Shown here: positions 25,591 through 35,619 of the stretch, piece after piece
How the letters are laid out: every line of letters starts with the position of its first letter
Position numbering within the stretch: position 1 is the stretch's first letter
Source of the DNA: JAFDEI01 sp964196055
Lineage (GTDB): Bacteria > Myxococcota_A > UBA9160 > SMWR01
Direction of reading: 5' to 3'
NCBI GenBank assembly: GCA_964196055.1
Contig: CAXMSF010000092.1
Coordinates: 1-42,295, forward strand
Length of the DNA stretch: 42,295 nucleotides
Notes under the pieces: generated by a model
Told to the model about the DNA's origin: nothing
Seen by the model: only the letters and a program-made list of their open reading frames with translations
The model's database searches: none
Made by a program: the position numbers and the translations under genes

Positions 25591-25892
25591 ACGAGGGCAG
25601 ATCGCGCGCGGCGAGCGGATCCTCGCGCTCCTCGAGCGCCACGGAAGGCGGCCGTCTCGGCCACGCCGGCCCGGCTCCGAAATTCCGTCCCTGTCTCGCC
25701 GAATCCGGCAAGGCCGGCCTGCGGGGCTTGCCATCAAAATTCTGTCCCCCGGGGGAGTCTCGCGTTGGACCGGCCGGCCCCGATGCGAGGGCAGGGGGAT
25801 TCTCGCGATTCCGCTGCCCCAGCCTCAGCTTTCGTACCTGGATCGCCGATGAATGGGCGGGGCGCCGGGAATGCGCACCGGTGGGGAAAAGT
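25591..25892. other. Intergenic region with repeated 11-mer and palindromes
   Basis: About 300 bases between argF and the J-domain gene without a credible coding region. Two near-identical 11-mers, AATTCCGTCCC (25681-25691) and AATTCTGTCCC (25738-25748), lie 57 bases apart in the same direction. Between them lie the palindrome AGGCCGGCCT (25711-25720) and the inverted repeat GGCAAG...CTTGCC (25707-25732, 14-base loop). GCGAG-cggattc-CTCGC at 25611-25627 is a weak hairpin after argF. The set resembles small palindromic extragenic repeats. The promoter of the chaperone set may be here, but no clear -35/-10 pair was found. Confidence 0.35.
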
Positions 25893-27161
25893 ATGCGATC
25901 GGCGGCTCAGCCAATGCCGGAACAGCAGCAGAAACCGCAGCTCTCGAGCGGCTGGGATCCGTCCAGCTTCCGCCTGACGCCCGCTGAAGGCTTTCTGCTG
26001 TCACGCATCGACGGGCAGACGCCTGTGGAACAGCTTCGCCTGATTGGAGGCATTCCCCCCGAGGAAGTGGACCGCTGCCTGGAACGCTGGGTTTCGGACG
26101 GCATCGTCACCTTCGAAGCCGCGGGACCTCCGGTCGATGCCGGGGCGGCGAAGCTCGAGCGCTCCGGGACACCGCGCGATGGGTGCGAGGGATTCGAAAC
26201 CGGAACCGACCTCAGTCGCGACGAGCAGAAACGCATCCTCGAATTCGAGGCTTCGCTGGATCGGCCGTATTACGCGCTTCTCGGGATCGAGACGAGCGCG
26301 GATACCCGAACGATCAAACGCGCATATTTCAAGTTGTCGCGGGAGTTTCATCCCGACCGGCACTTCGGCCGTCAGCTGGGGGGCTTCGCGCAGCGCCTCG
26401 AGACGATCTTCATGAAGATCGTCGAGGCCTACGAACTTCTCTCTGATCCCGCAACTCGAGTCGAGATCGATCGTTCGATGAGCCAGGCGCCTCCGCCCGA
26501 ATCGTCGCCCGAGCCGGTGTGCGACGATGCCGGACCGACCGCTGTGGCCCCCGAGCCCCCTCTGGACACGAAGCGTGCAGCACTCGATCGCTTGCGTCGC
26601 CACTTTCGCATTCCTGAAGAGATCCTGGTCGAACGTCGTTTCAAGGCCAAGCAGTTCCACCAGTCCGCGATGGCCAGTTCGCACCGCGGCAATTGGAAAG
26701 AAGCCGGCGCCAGCGTTCGACTTGCGATCGCATTCGATCCGTGGAACGACGAATACAAGCGATCGTTCGCTGAAGTGCAGGCTCGGGTTCACCAGCTCCG
26801 CGCGACAGAACTCCTGACAGCGGCGGACGCCTCCCTCGACGGGAAGTCGCAGCAGGACGCGATGCGGATGTACGAGGAAGCACTGAGTTATCGGCCATGC
26901 GATCCCGAGATCAACTCGAAGGCCGCCTTGCTTGCACTCGATCTGGGCGACTTCGACGCAGCGCGCGAGTACGCAGAAGCCGCTTGCAACGCGCAGCCCG
27001 CGTGTGCAGAGCACTACCGGACCCTCGGGAAGATTCTGCGCCGCATGGGTCTGCGAGAAAAGGCGCGCGAAGCGCTCGGTCAGAGTCTGGCGATCGCCCC
27101 GGGCGACGTTGAAACGAAATCTGAGTTGTCAGCATTGATGCGCACGCGATCCGTGCGCTGA
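25893..27161 (+). CDS. J-domain protein with C-terminal TPR repeats (class C Hsp40)
   Basis: Putative co-chaperone of the Hsp70 encoded next. From the chosen ATG it has 422 residues in three parts. A helical part (about 20-75, FRLTPAEGFLLSRIDG... ERWVSDGIVTFE) resembles the small winged-helix-like module found at the N-terminus of some deltaproteobacterial J proteins. The J domain spans about 125-195, with YYALLGIETSAD and the essential HPD tripeptide at 153-155. TPR-like helices occupy about 255-415. There is no G/F region or zinc finger, so it is not DnaJ itself. GGTGGGG precedes the ATG; the frame is open 165 bases further upstream, but that part has no recognisable fold. Another ATG lies at 25914. 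The Hsp70 gene follows after 17 bases. Confidence 0.82.
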   Translation: MRSAAQPMPEQQQKPQLSSGWDPSSFRLTPAEGFLLSRIDGQTPVEQLRLIGGIPPEEVDRCLERWVSDGIVTFEAAGPPVDAGAAKLERSGTPRDGCEGFETGTDLSRDEQKRILEFEASLDRPYYALLGIETSADTRTIKRAYFKLSREFHPDRHFGRQLGGFAQRLETIFMKIVEAYELLSDPATRVEIDRSMSQAPPPESSPEPVCDDAGPTAVAPEPPLDTKRAALDRLRRHFRIPEEILVERRFKAKQFHQSAMASSHRGNWKEAGASVRLAIAFDPWNDEYKRSFAEVQARVHQLRATELLTAADASLDGKSQQDAMRMYEEALSYRPCDPEINSKAALLALDLGDFDAAREYAEAACNAQPACAEHYRTLGKILRRMGLREKAREALGQSLAIAPGDVETKSELSALMRTRSVR

Positions 27162-27178
27162 ATGGTGGGGGGAGTGGA

Positions 27179-28753
<1,575 letters not shown>

Positions 28754-28759
28754 TCGGAC

Positions 28760-29293
28760 ATGGCTTCGGGTTCTGTCTCGCTGCTCGACTTCATCGACGC
28801 CCCCGTGGTCGTCGGCGATCCGGACGGACGCGTCGTGTACGTCAATTCGGCCTTCGAGGGCTCTTCCGGGATCGCGTCGGGCGATGCCAAGGGGCAACCC
28901 CTTGCGAGCCTGTTCGACGGCGGTGCGCGCGAGGCGGTGCTGCGGGCGGTCGCGAACGTGTGTCAGACCGGCGAGGCGAATCGCTTCCGGCTACGCGTGC
29001 ACTCCACCGGATACTCGGCGCTGGCTTCGCCGATCAAGTCGAACGAAGACAGCGTCGGCGTGGTGATCGTGCTGAGCGAGGAGCTCGGGAGCGATCCGAG
29101 GGTGCTCGCGCTCCAGCGCGAGATTCACGAGCCCCTCGACGATATCGCGCGGTGTCTGGCGGAACTCTCCGAGGCGGCCGCAGGCCTGCGTGAATCGCGT
29201 TACGGTCAGGCCATCGACGACGGCCTGCGTGCGCTGGCTCAGGTCCGGAAGCACGCCGAAGAGATCCAGAACATCCTCGAAGGCAAGAAATAG
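28760..29293 (+). CDS. Small PAS-domain protein with an H-box-like helix
   Basis: A 177-residue cytoplasmic protein. Residues about 8-110 form a PAS domain (DAPVVVGDPDGRVVYVNSAF, GQPLASLF, with a PAC-like VGVVIVLSEE). It continues into two helices: the first contains LQREIHEPLDDIARCLAEL, which resembles the phospho-acceptor helix of histidine kinases, and the second reads YGQAIDDGLRALAQVRKHAEEI. There is no ATPase domain. It could be a phosphotransfer or dimerisation module, or simply a PAS sensor with a coiled-coil tail. It starts six bases after the Hsp70 stop, so it very likely belongs to the same transcript and may sense a condition for the chaperone pair. No homolog with known function is recognised. 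Confidence 0.75.
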   Translation: MASGSVSLLDFIDAPVVVGDPDGRVVYVNSAFEGSSGIASGDAKGQPLASLFDGGAREAVLRAVANVCQTGEANRFRLRVHSTGYSALASPIKSNEDSVGVVIVLSEELGSDPRVLALQREIHEPLDDIARCLAELSEAAAGLRESRYGQAIDDGLRALAQVRKHAEEIQNILEGKK

Positions 29294-29375
29294 CGCCACG
29301 GAAGGTCCAGGGCCCCGACCGCGGGCCTGCGTGCCGCCCCGGCTCGTGTAAACTCGCGCGCCGGAGGAACTCCCC

Positions 29376-30587
29376 ATGGCAAGAACGCGCAGCCTCGAGA
29401 AGGTCTGTCTCTCTTACAGCGGCGGGCTCGATACATCCGTCATTTTGCACTGGTTGAAGGAGGAATTCGACTGCGAAGTTCTGGCCTATACGGCGGACGT
29501 CGGGCAGGAAGAGGAGCTCGCGGGCCTTCCCGAGAAGGCGAGATCCACCGGCGCGGTCGACTGCATCGTGCGAGATCTGCGTGAAGAATTCGTCCGGGAC
29601 TTCGTATTCCCCGCGATCCGCGGCAACGCGATCTACGAGGGCACCTATCTGCTCGGCACGGCACTCGCCCGCCCGCTGATCGCGAAGCACCACGTCCAGG
29701 TGGCTCTCGAGAACGGCTGCGACGCCGTGGCGCATGGCGCGACCGGAAAGGGTAATGACCAGGTTCGCTTCGAGCTGACCTTCCGGGCCCTCGCTCCCGA
29801 GCTCGAGATCATTGCGCCCTGGCGGGAGTGGGATCTCCGCTCGCGTTCCGACTGCTTCGCGTACTGCGAGGCCAACGGCATCGAGACGTCCGCGACCCGC
29901 GAAAAGCCGTACTCGATCGACCGAAATCTGATGCATGTGTCGTACGAAGGCGGGATCCTCGAGGACCCTTGGCGAGCCGCGGACGAGGAGATGTTCCTCA
30001 CCACCTGCGCGCCCGAGGCTGCGCCCGACACCCCCGTGGAAGTCGTGATTGGATTCGAGCAGGGGACACCGGTATCGATCGACGGCGAAGCGCTCGGGCC
30101 GGCCGCGCTCTTGTCGAAGCTCAACCGGCTCGCGGGTTCGAACGGGGTCGGGCGCGTCGACATGGTCGAGAATCGCTTCGTCGGCTTGAAATCGCGCGGC
30201 GTCTACGAGACCCCTGGCGGCAGCGTGCTCCACGCGGCGCACCGCGCGCTCGAGTCGATCACGCTCGATCGTGAGGTCATGCACGAACGCGACCGCTTGT
30301 CGCCCCGCTTCGCTGAATTGATCTACAACGGTTTCTGGTATTCACCTGAAATGGACTTCTTGCGCGCTGCGATCGATGCGTCCCAGGTCAACGTCACCGG
30401 CGAGGTCCGGCTGAAACTCTACAAGGGCGGGATCCACGTGAACGGCCGCCGATCGCCGGTCTCGCTGTACTCCGAGGCGCTGTCGTCGTTCGAGGATGCG
30501 GGAGAGGCGGACACCTACGACCAGCACGACGCCGAGGGCTTCATTCGCCTGCAGGGCCTTCGCCTCCCCAAGGTCTCCGCAGACTGA
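29376..30587 (+). CDS. argG: Argininosuccinate synthase
   Basis: Joins citrulline and aspartate using ATP in the second-last step of arginine synthesis. The 403 residues start with the pyrophosphatase loop LSYSGGLDTSVILHWLK (Ser13-Ser21 region). EGTYLLGTALARPLIA, AHGATGKGNDQVRFEL and SVDRN-type YSIDRNLMHVSYEGG follow; all are conserved in ArgG. KLYKGGIHVNGRRSP is near the C-terminus. GGAGGAACTCCCC before the ATG is a strong ribosome-binding site. It completes argB-argF but is separated from them by the J/TPR-Hsp70-PAS genes; argH is not in the window. Confidence 0.96.
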   Translation: MARTRSLEKVCLSYSGGLDTSVILHWLKEEFDCEVLAYTADVGQEEELAGLPEKARSTGAVDCIVRDLREEFVRDFVFPAIRGNAIYEGTYLLGTALARPLIAKHHVQVALENGCDAVAHGATGKGNDQVRFELTFRALAPELEIIAPWREWDLRSRSDCFAYCEANGIETSATREKPYSIDRNLMHVSYEGGILEDPWRAADEEMFLTTCAPEAAPDTPVEVVIGFEQGTPVSIDGEALGPAALLSKLNRLAGSNGVGRVDMVENRFVGLKSRGVYETPGGSVLHAAHRALESITLDREVMHERDRLSPRFAELIYNGFWYSPEMDFLRAAIDASQVNVTGEVRLKLYKGGIHVNGRRSPVSLYSEALSSFEDAGEADTYDQHDAEGFIRLQGLRLPKVSAD

Positions 30588-30654
30588 TCGAGCTTCGATC
30601 CCCCGTCGTCACGCGGCCGCTGGTGCGATTTCACACTCGCGCCCCGGCCGCAGC

Positions 30655-31986
30655 TCACTCCCTCTGCGCAAGAAACTCGAGCAGATAGGGAAGGGACAGC
30701 TTCATTACATCGACATCGGGCGCGAGTTCCTCGCCTAGGGCGAAGAGGTAGCTGACGGTCTTCGCGTAGAAGAGCAGGTCCATCGGGAGCTGGATGCCGG
30801 CGGTCTGCTGCAACAGCGCCTTGGCCTCGTCCTTGAGGCCGAGAATCCGGGCACCGCTTTCGCCCGAAGCAATGCCTGCTGCGGCGATTCGGTCGAACAT
30901 CGCCTGCACGGAAGACCCCACGCCCGGGTTCGCCGGGTCGGCGATCATCCCCATGCGGTTCATGCCCGCGATGAACGCGTCGACATCGCGCTGTATCAGT
31001 GCGTAGAGGCCCAGGCGCATCTCGTGGCGCAGTGTGGGGTCGAGTCGGCGCGACAGCCCGAAGTCGATGAATAGAACGCGTGGGTCTTCCGCTGCACCGA
31101 TTTCGTCGATCACGAAGAAGTTTCCGGGATGCGGGTCCGCGTGGAACAGGCCGTCCGCGAAGACCTGTTTCGCATACGCGCGAGCGATGATCTCGATCAC
31201 CCGGCCGGGATCGATGCCGGCCGCCGCCAGCCGGGCCGGATTCGAGACCGGAATGACCGGGTGGTATGCCATCGTCAACACCCGGCGCGTGGTGTAGCTG
31301 TGGACCGGAGCGGGCACCACGATGCGTGGATCGCGAGAGAGGTTGCGCGCGATCTCCTCGGCGACGCGGGCTTCGGCGCGAAAATCGAGCTCGCCCGCGA
31401 GGCCGGCCGAGAATTCCGCGAACGCGCGCTCCCAGTCGACACCGGGAAGCTGCCGCGTCCACCAGCGAAGCAGTGTGCGAATCAAGGCGAGGTCCGTCGC
31501 CAACGAGGCCCCGAGCCACGGGTACTGCACCTTGACCACGACGGATTCGCCTGTCGGCAGGCGTGCGCGATGCACCTGTGCGAGAGAAGCCGCGCCGATC
31601 GGTTCGCGTTCGAACTCGGCAAAGGATGAATCGATCGGTGCGCCCAATTCGCTCTCGACCACGCGGACGATACGCTCGAACGGCAGCGGCCGTACCTGGC
31701 TGCGCAGCGCAGCGAATGCTTCGAGCGCTTCGCTCGGAAGCAGGTCGTGACGCATTGCTGCGAACTGGCCCGCCTTGACGAAGACACCCTTCAGCGAGCC
31801 GAGTGCGGCGACCACTCGCCGGGCCGAGCGTCCGCGGAGCCGAACGCGGGCGGCGGTGCGCGCGGCGTCCGATCGCAGCGTGTCGGCGCAACGCGATGCG
31901 GCTGCGTCGATTGCGAGGGCGAGCGCGCACAGAACGAGCCGCGCGGTCTGTGCGCGCTCCCATGGCGCGCAGAGCGACGCGAACAT
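30655..31986 (-). CDS. ABC1/UbiB-family atypical kinase
   Basis: Member of the ADCK/UbiB family, linked to quinone biosynthesis or lipid distribution; most members act as ATPases rather than protein kinases. The 443 residues contain the family hallmark KxGQ (LKGVFVKAGQFAAM, Lys71-Gln74), the alanine-rich loop IGAASLAQVHRARL, the invariant Lys in VVVKVQYP, and the catalytic and metal motifs FHADPHPGNFF and VLFIDFGLSRRLD. The C-terminal membrane helices of E. coli UbiB are not obvious. It is a single gene, convergent with argG and divergent from the propeller gene. The native role cannot be fixed from context, so no gene symbol is given. Confidence 0.88.
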   Translation of the reverse strand: MFASLCAPWERAQTARLVLCALALAIDAAASRCADTLRSDAARTAARVRLRGRSARRVVAALGSLKGVFVKAGQFAAMRHDLLPSEALEAFAALRSQVRPLPFERIVRVVESELGAPIDSSFAEFEREPIGAASLAQVHRARLPTGESVVVKVQYPWLGASLATDLALIRTLLRWWTRQLPGVDWERAFAEFSAGLAGELDFRAEARVAEEIARNLSRDPRIVVPAPVHSYTTRRVLTMAYHPVIPVSNPARLAAAGIDPGRVIEIIARAYAKQVFADGLFHADPHPGNFFVIDEIGAAEDPRVLFIDFGLSRRLDPTLRHEMRLGLYALIQRDVDAFIAGMNRMGMIADPANPGVGSSVQAMFDRIAAAGIASGESGARILGLKDEAKALLQQTAGIQLPMDLLFYAKTVSYLFALGEELAPDVDVMKLSLPYLLEFLAQRE

Positions 31987-32265
31987 CGCCGGGCTCGGCG
32001 GCCGCTTTCGCGGGTGGATCGGTGATGTCGTTCTGCCGGGGGCCGGTTACGGGGTTCTGCATTCGCCCTGACTGCTAAAACTCTTTGGTTGCATAGGGTT
32101 GCGCGATTGCACGGCCGTCACTTCCTCACCGCGCAGCGAGTGGCTAGTGTACAGGACCGGTCTGGCGGGCCGTGCCCGCCAGCAGGCCGTAGCGATCCGA
32201 TCTCGGCCGGGCAGATCGGCTGATCGGCAGAACTACGAAGGTCGTTTTCGCAGGAGTCTCGTTCC
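31987..32265. other. Divergent intergenic region between UbiB-like and propeller genes
   Basis: About 280 bases that should carry the promoters of both flanking genes. Apart from the perfect inverted repeat listed separately, it contains an A/T-richer patch (CTAAAACTCTTTGG, around 32073) that could be a promoter region for the minus-strand gene. No confident -35/-10 pair or coding region was found. Confidence 0.35.
32162..32182. repeat. Perfect 9-bp inverted repeat in divergent promoter region
   Basis: CTGGCGGGC and GCCCGCCAG are exact reverse complements separated by CGT. The stem is all GC except for one T-A pair and lies about 85 bases before the propeller start. With no T run it is not a typical terminator. 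It could be a regulator site or a 5' leader hairpin. Confidence 0.6.
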
Positions 32266-33756
32266 ATGCTTCACGCGCGCACGCGATGCACCGTTGCGAT
32301 CACCCTGGCTCTCTTCTTATCGCAGGCCGGTTGTCACGTCCTCGATCTGACGCCCCGATACGGCGAGGGCGAGATCGGGATATTCGACGATCTGTTCGCA
32401 GTGTCGGTTATCGACGATCAGCGCGTCGTTGCGGCCGGCTACCACGGTTCGATCTACTGGACCAACGACGCGGGAGAGACCTGGGAGAAGGGGACCGTCG
32501 ACACCGAACGGTTGCTCTACTCGATCTCGATGGGTGATTCGCAGCACGGCTGGGCGGTCGGACAGTCCGGTACCATCGTCCGCACGACCGACGGCGGCAA
32601 GACCTGGACGACCCAGCACAATCTGAAGGTCGACGAGGGGTCTCATCTCTTCGGCGTCCACGCGATCGATGCCAATTCCGCCTGTGCGATCGGCGAGTGG
32701 GGCAGCCGAATCCATACGACTGATGGCGGCAAGACCTGGCATGACCGTTCGATCCCGATCACGCTCAGCCACCCGCAGTTCGTATGGCTCTCGATGGACG
32801 ACCAGGAGAAGGTCCGCAGCGGCAAAGTCGTCTACGAGGACGTGGGGCTGAACAGCATCTACTGCCGACCCGCTCCGAGCCAGCGTTGCTGGATCGTCGG
32901 CGAGTTCGGATACGTGTTCTATTCCAACGACCGTGGCGCAACCTGGGAGCGCGGCGAGATCGTCGGCGAGTTTCAGCTGGATCCGGTTCGGCTGGGGTAC
33001 GACCAGATCGAGTTCGCAGACGAAGACAAGGATCGCCTCGGGGTGTTCGCGAAGAAAGTGGCGGATGCAGAGCACCTGAACATCCTGATCGACCCCTTCG
33101 TCAGCGCCGAAGAGATGGCCACGTATGGTGATCCGGATGATCCCTCCGAGCTGTTCGATCTCCTCTCCGCACGCATCGACGAGACCAAGGCCGTGCTCGA
33201 GAGCGCCGGTATCCTCTTCGATCGGCTGCGCATGCCCAATAAGCCGCCGTGGGACTACGAGGACTTCGTCGAAGATGATCCCGAGTTCCTGGAGCGTTAC
33301 CTGAGCGGCCGCCTGGCAGACGAACCCACCGTCAAGGTTGGTGTGATCCAGAATCCGTACCTGTTCACCGTGAACTTCTCGGACGACGAGAACGGCCTGA
33401 TTTCCGGGCTGGGCGGGGTGGTGCTTCGCAGCCGCGACGGGGGCCGCACCTGGACCTACGAGGACACTGGTTGGAAGCAGGCCTTCTACTCCGTCGCGAG
33501 CAACGAAAATACGGCGGTCGCGATCGGCGAGAAGGGCCTGATCCGCTACTCGGCCGATGGCGGTTCCACCTGGACGATGCCCACGGACAGCCAGTTCCCG
33601 ACGATCTTCACCTTCATGCGCGACATCGGTTTCGACACGACCAATCAATCCGGGTTCATCGTCGGTCAGGAGGGCAACGTCCTCCGCAGCACCGACGGCG
33701 GAAAGCACTGGACCCAGGTCTTGCCGCCCGAAGGCCGGCGCAACTCGCGCTCTTAG
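32266..33756 (+). CDS. Ycf48/BNR-type beta-propeller lipoprotein candidate
   Basis: An exported 496-residue protein. The signal sequence ends LALFLSQAGC with Cys23 as probable lipidation site (the -3 residue is atypical). Seven BNR/Ycf48-like repeats carry S/T-x-D-x-G-x-T-W, for example TNDAGETW, TTDGGKTW (twice), SNDRGATW, SRDGGRTW, SADGGSTW and STDGGKHW. This gives a seven-bladed propeller related to Ycf48/HCF136. Between repeats four and five, about residues 245-355 form an acidic insertion with no repeat motif. Non-photosynthetic relatives often sit beside RND/MMPL transporters; none is here, so its function is unknown. GGAG lies about 10 bases before the ATG. Confidence 0.82.
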   Translation: MLHARTRCTVAITLALFLSQAGCHVLDLTPRYGEGEIGIFDDLFAVSVIDDQRVVAAGYHGSIYWTNDAGETWEKGTVDTERLLYSISMGDSQHGWAVGQSGTIVRTTDGGKTWTTQHNLKVDEGSHLFGVHAIDANSACAIGEWGSRIHTTDGGKTWHDRSIPITLSHPQFVWLSMDDQEKVRSGKVVYEDVGLNSIYCRPAPSQRCWIVGEFGYVFYSNDRGATWERGEIVGEFQLDPVRLGYDQIEFADEDKDRLGVFAKKVADAEHLNILIDPFVSAEEMATYGDPDDPSELFDLLSARIDETKAVLESAGILFDRLRMPNKPPWDYEDFVEDDPEFLERYLSGRLADEPTVKVGVIQNPYLFTVNFSDDENGLISGLGGVVLRSRDGGRTWTYEDTGWKQAFYSVASNENTAVAIGEKGLIRYSADGGSTWTMPTDSQFPTIFTFMRDIGFDTTNQSGFIVGQEGNVLRSTDGGKHWTQVLPPEGRRNSRS

Positions 33757-33796
33757 CGGCGCGCCGGTCGCTCTGCTGCCAAGGACTCCGCGTCGG

Positions 33797-33823
33797 CGCG
33801 TGAAACGCCTTGCGTTTCACGCG
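33797..33823. terminator. Perfect 12-bp hairpin between convergent genes
   Basis: CGCGTGAAACGC and GCGTTTCACGCG pair perfectly around a CTT loop in the 104-base space between two convergent genes. The position suits a bidirectional terminator. No T run follows on either strand, so rho-independent strength is uncertain; a repeat-element or RNA-processing role is possible. Confidence 0.55.
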
Positions 33824-33860
33824 ACTCCCAGCTGCGCATCGAGGTCGCAGCCGTGCTGGG

Positions 33861-35501
33861 CTACGACACGCTCGGCGGGCGTTCGCGCAATTCGACCCGT
33901 CGGATCTTGCCGCTGACCGTTTTCGGCAGCGCGTCGACGAATTCGATGATACGCGGATACTTGTAGGGTGCGGTGATCCGCTTCACGTGGTCCTGCAACG
34001 CGTTGGCGAGTCGGTCGTTGCCGGATACGCCGGGTCTCAGCACGACGAAGGCCTTCACGACCGAGCCGCGATCCGGGTCCGGTGCCGCGACGGCGGCGGA
34101 CTCCAATACGTCCGGGTGTTCGATCAACGCACTTTCGACCTCGAACGGGCCGATTCGGTAGCCCGCGGAGATGATTACATCGTCGTTGCGGCCGACGAAC
34201 CAGAAGTAGCCGTCTTCGTCGCGCCGGGCGCGGTCGCCCGTCAGGTACCAGTCGCCGACGCGGCAATTCGCGCTGGCCTCGGCGTCCTTCCAATATTCGC
34301 GGAACAGGCCCGGGCTGAAGCCGTGTACGGCAATTTCACCCACCTCGCCGGCAGGCAAGGCCGTGCCGTCGGTGTCGATCACGTCGACCCGCATGCCCGG
34401 CAGCGGTAGGCCCATCGAGCCCGGTCGAACGGGCATCCCCGGAAAATTCCCGACCAGCAGGATCGATTCGGTCTGGCCGTAGCCGTCGCGAATCGTGATG
34501 CCGGTAGCTGCTTCCCAGGCGCGAATCACCTCCGGATTGAGCGGCTCACCAGCGGAGACACATTCGCGCAGCCCGGGGACCGCGAAGTCGCTGAGCTCCT
34601 GCTTCACGAGCAGTCGAAATTCGGTCGGGGGCGCGCAGAAGACTTGCGGAGCGATCTCGCGCAGTAGCCGCAGCTCCGTCGCCGGGTCGAATCGACCGTC
34701 GACGAGCACGACTTCGGCGCCGACGCTCCAAGGGCCGAAGAGCACACCGTACGCCGCTTTGGCCCAGCCGGTGTCACTGGTGGTCCACAGTCGTTCCCCG
34801 GTGCGCACCCCGTGCCATTCCGTCGCGGTCGCGCGCTGGGCGAATGTGTAGGCGTGGGTGTGGAGAACGGCCTTCGGCGGGCCGGTCGTCCCAGAGGTGT
34901 AGAACACCAGCGCGGGGTCCGACGCGGCGGTTGGCACCCCGGCACCTGGGTCGTCGGGCTGCTCGGCGGCGGCGGCGCGCAGGTCGAGCCAGCCCTCTGC
35001 GGCGGGAGTGCCCGCCGGCACCAGCTCCAGGAAATGCGAGACGCCCGGCAGCTCGTGACGAATCGCGTCGGTCGCTGCTCGAGCGTCGCCTTGCGCGACG
35101 ATCGCGACCGCACCGCTGTGCTTCGCGCGATAGGCGATGTCCTTCGGACGCAGCAGTGTCGAACTCGGGATCAGCAGCGCGCCGATCTCGAGCGCTGCGA
35201 CGCTCACGATCTGCCATTCGGGCACCCGCGTCAGCATCAGGATCAGCGGGTCGCCGGGGCGGATTCCGAGCGCGCGAAGGAGATGCGCGACCCGCTTCGA
35301 TGCACGCGCGACATCGTCGAAGCTCAGCCGGCGTTCGTTTCCGGTGGTGTCGTAGCAGAAGAGCGCCGGGCGCTCGGAGCCATCGGCCCAATGATCGACC
35401 ACGTCGCGACCGAAATTGAACTGCTCTGGGACGTTCCAGCGAAAGTCGTCGCAGGCACGCTGGTATCGTTCCAGCGCTTTTCGGAGCGTCGGCATCTGCA
35501 T
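33861..35501 (-). CDS. Medium-chain-type acyl-CoA synthetase (AMP-forming)
   Basis: Activates a carboxylic acid to its CoA thioester through an acyl-adenylate. The 546 residues have the N-terminus LERYQRACDDFRWNVPEQFNF typical of the MACS branch. The ATP loop is VFYTSGTTGPPKAVLHTH, the A5 motif is RDGYGQTE, and the hinge region WYLTGDRARRDEDGYFWF continues into VGRNDDVIISAGYRIGPFEVE. The catalytic lysine lies in LPKTVSGKIRR near the C-terminus. The substrate (benzoate, butyrate, medium-chain or branched acid) cannot be told from motifs. It stands alone, divergent from the diguanylate-cyclase gene, with a 118-base gap that should hold both promoters. Confidence 0.92.
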   Translation of the reverse strand: MQMPTLRKALERYQRACDDFRWNVPEQFNFGRDVVDHWADGSERPALFCYDTTGNERRLSFDDVARASKRVAHLLRALGIRPGDPLILMLTRVPEWQIVSVAALEIGALLIPSSTLLRPKDIAYRAKHSGAVAIVAQGDARAATDAIRHELPGVSHFLELVPAGTPAAEGWLDLRAAAAEQPDDPGAGVPTAASDPALVFYTSGTTGPPKAVLHTHAYTFAQRATATEWHGVRTGERLWTTSDTGWAKAAYGVLFGPWSVGAEVVLVDGRFDPATELRLLREIAPQVFCAPPTEFRLLVKQELSDFAVPGLRECVSAGEPLNPEVIRAWEAATGITIRDGYGQTESILLVGNFPGMPVRPGSMGLPLPGMRVDVIDTDGTALPAGEVGEIAVHGFSPGLFREYWKDAEASANCRVGDWYLTGDRARRDEDGYFWFVGRNDDVIISAGYRIGPFEVESALIEHPDVLESAAVAAPDPDRGSVVKAFVVLRPGVSGNDRLANALQDHVKRITAPYKYPRIIEFVDALPKTVSGKIRRVELRERPPSVS

Positions 35502-35619
35502 AACCTACTGCTGGAAGCCGAGGCACGGAAGGCGAGTTACGTGTTGATTTCACTACAGATGCGTGAGTCTCAAGCGTCCAGCTCGAGCAGCCGAATCGAG
35601 AGTTACATTCAGGGGCGAA

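Noticed and set aside
25636..25649. 14-base sequence AGCGCCACGGAAGG repeated at 29292-29305, flanking the chaperone genes
   Set aside because: A few 14-mer matches are expected by chance in a window of this size, and the surrounding bases do not align, so it is not evidence for a direct repeat from an insertion.
25728..25892. 55-residue N-terminal extension of the J-domain protein
   Set aside because: The extension is Pro/Arg/Gly-rich without fold or ribosome-binding site, and overlaps the repeat-bearing spacer. The ATG at 25893 has GGTGGGG upstream.
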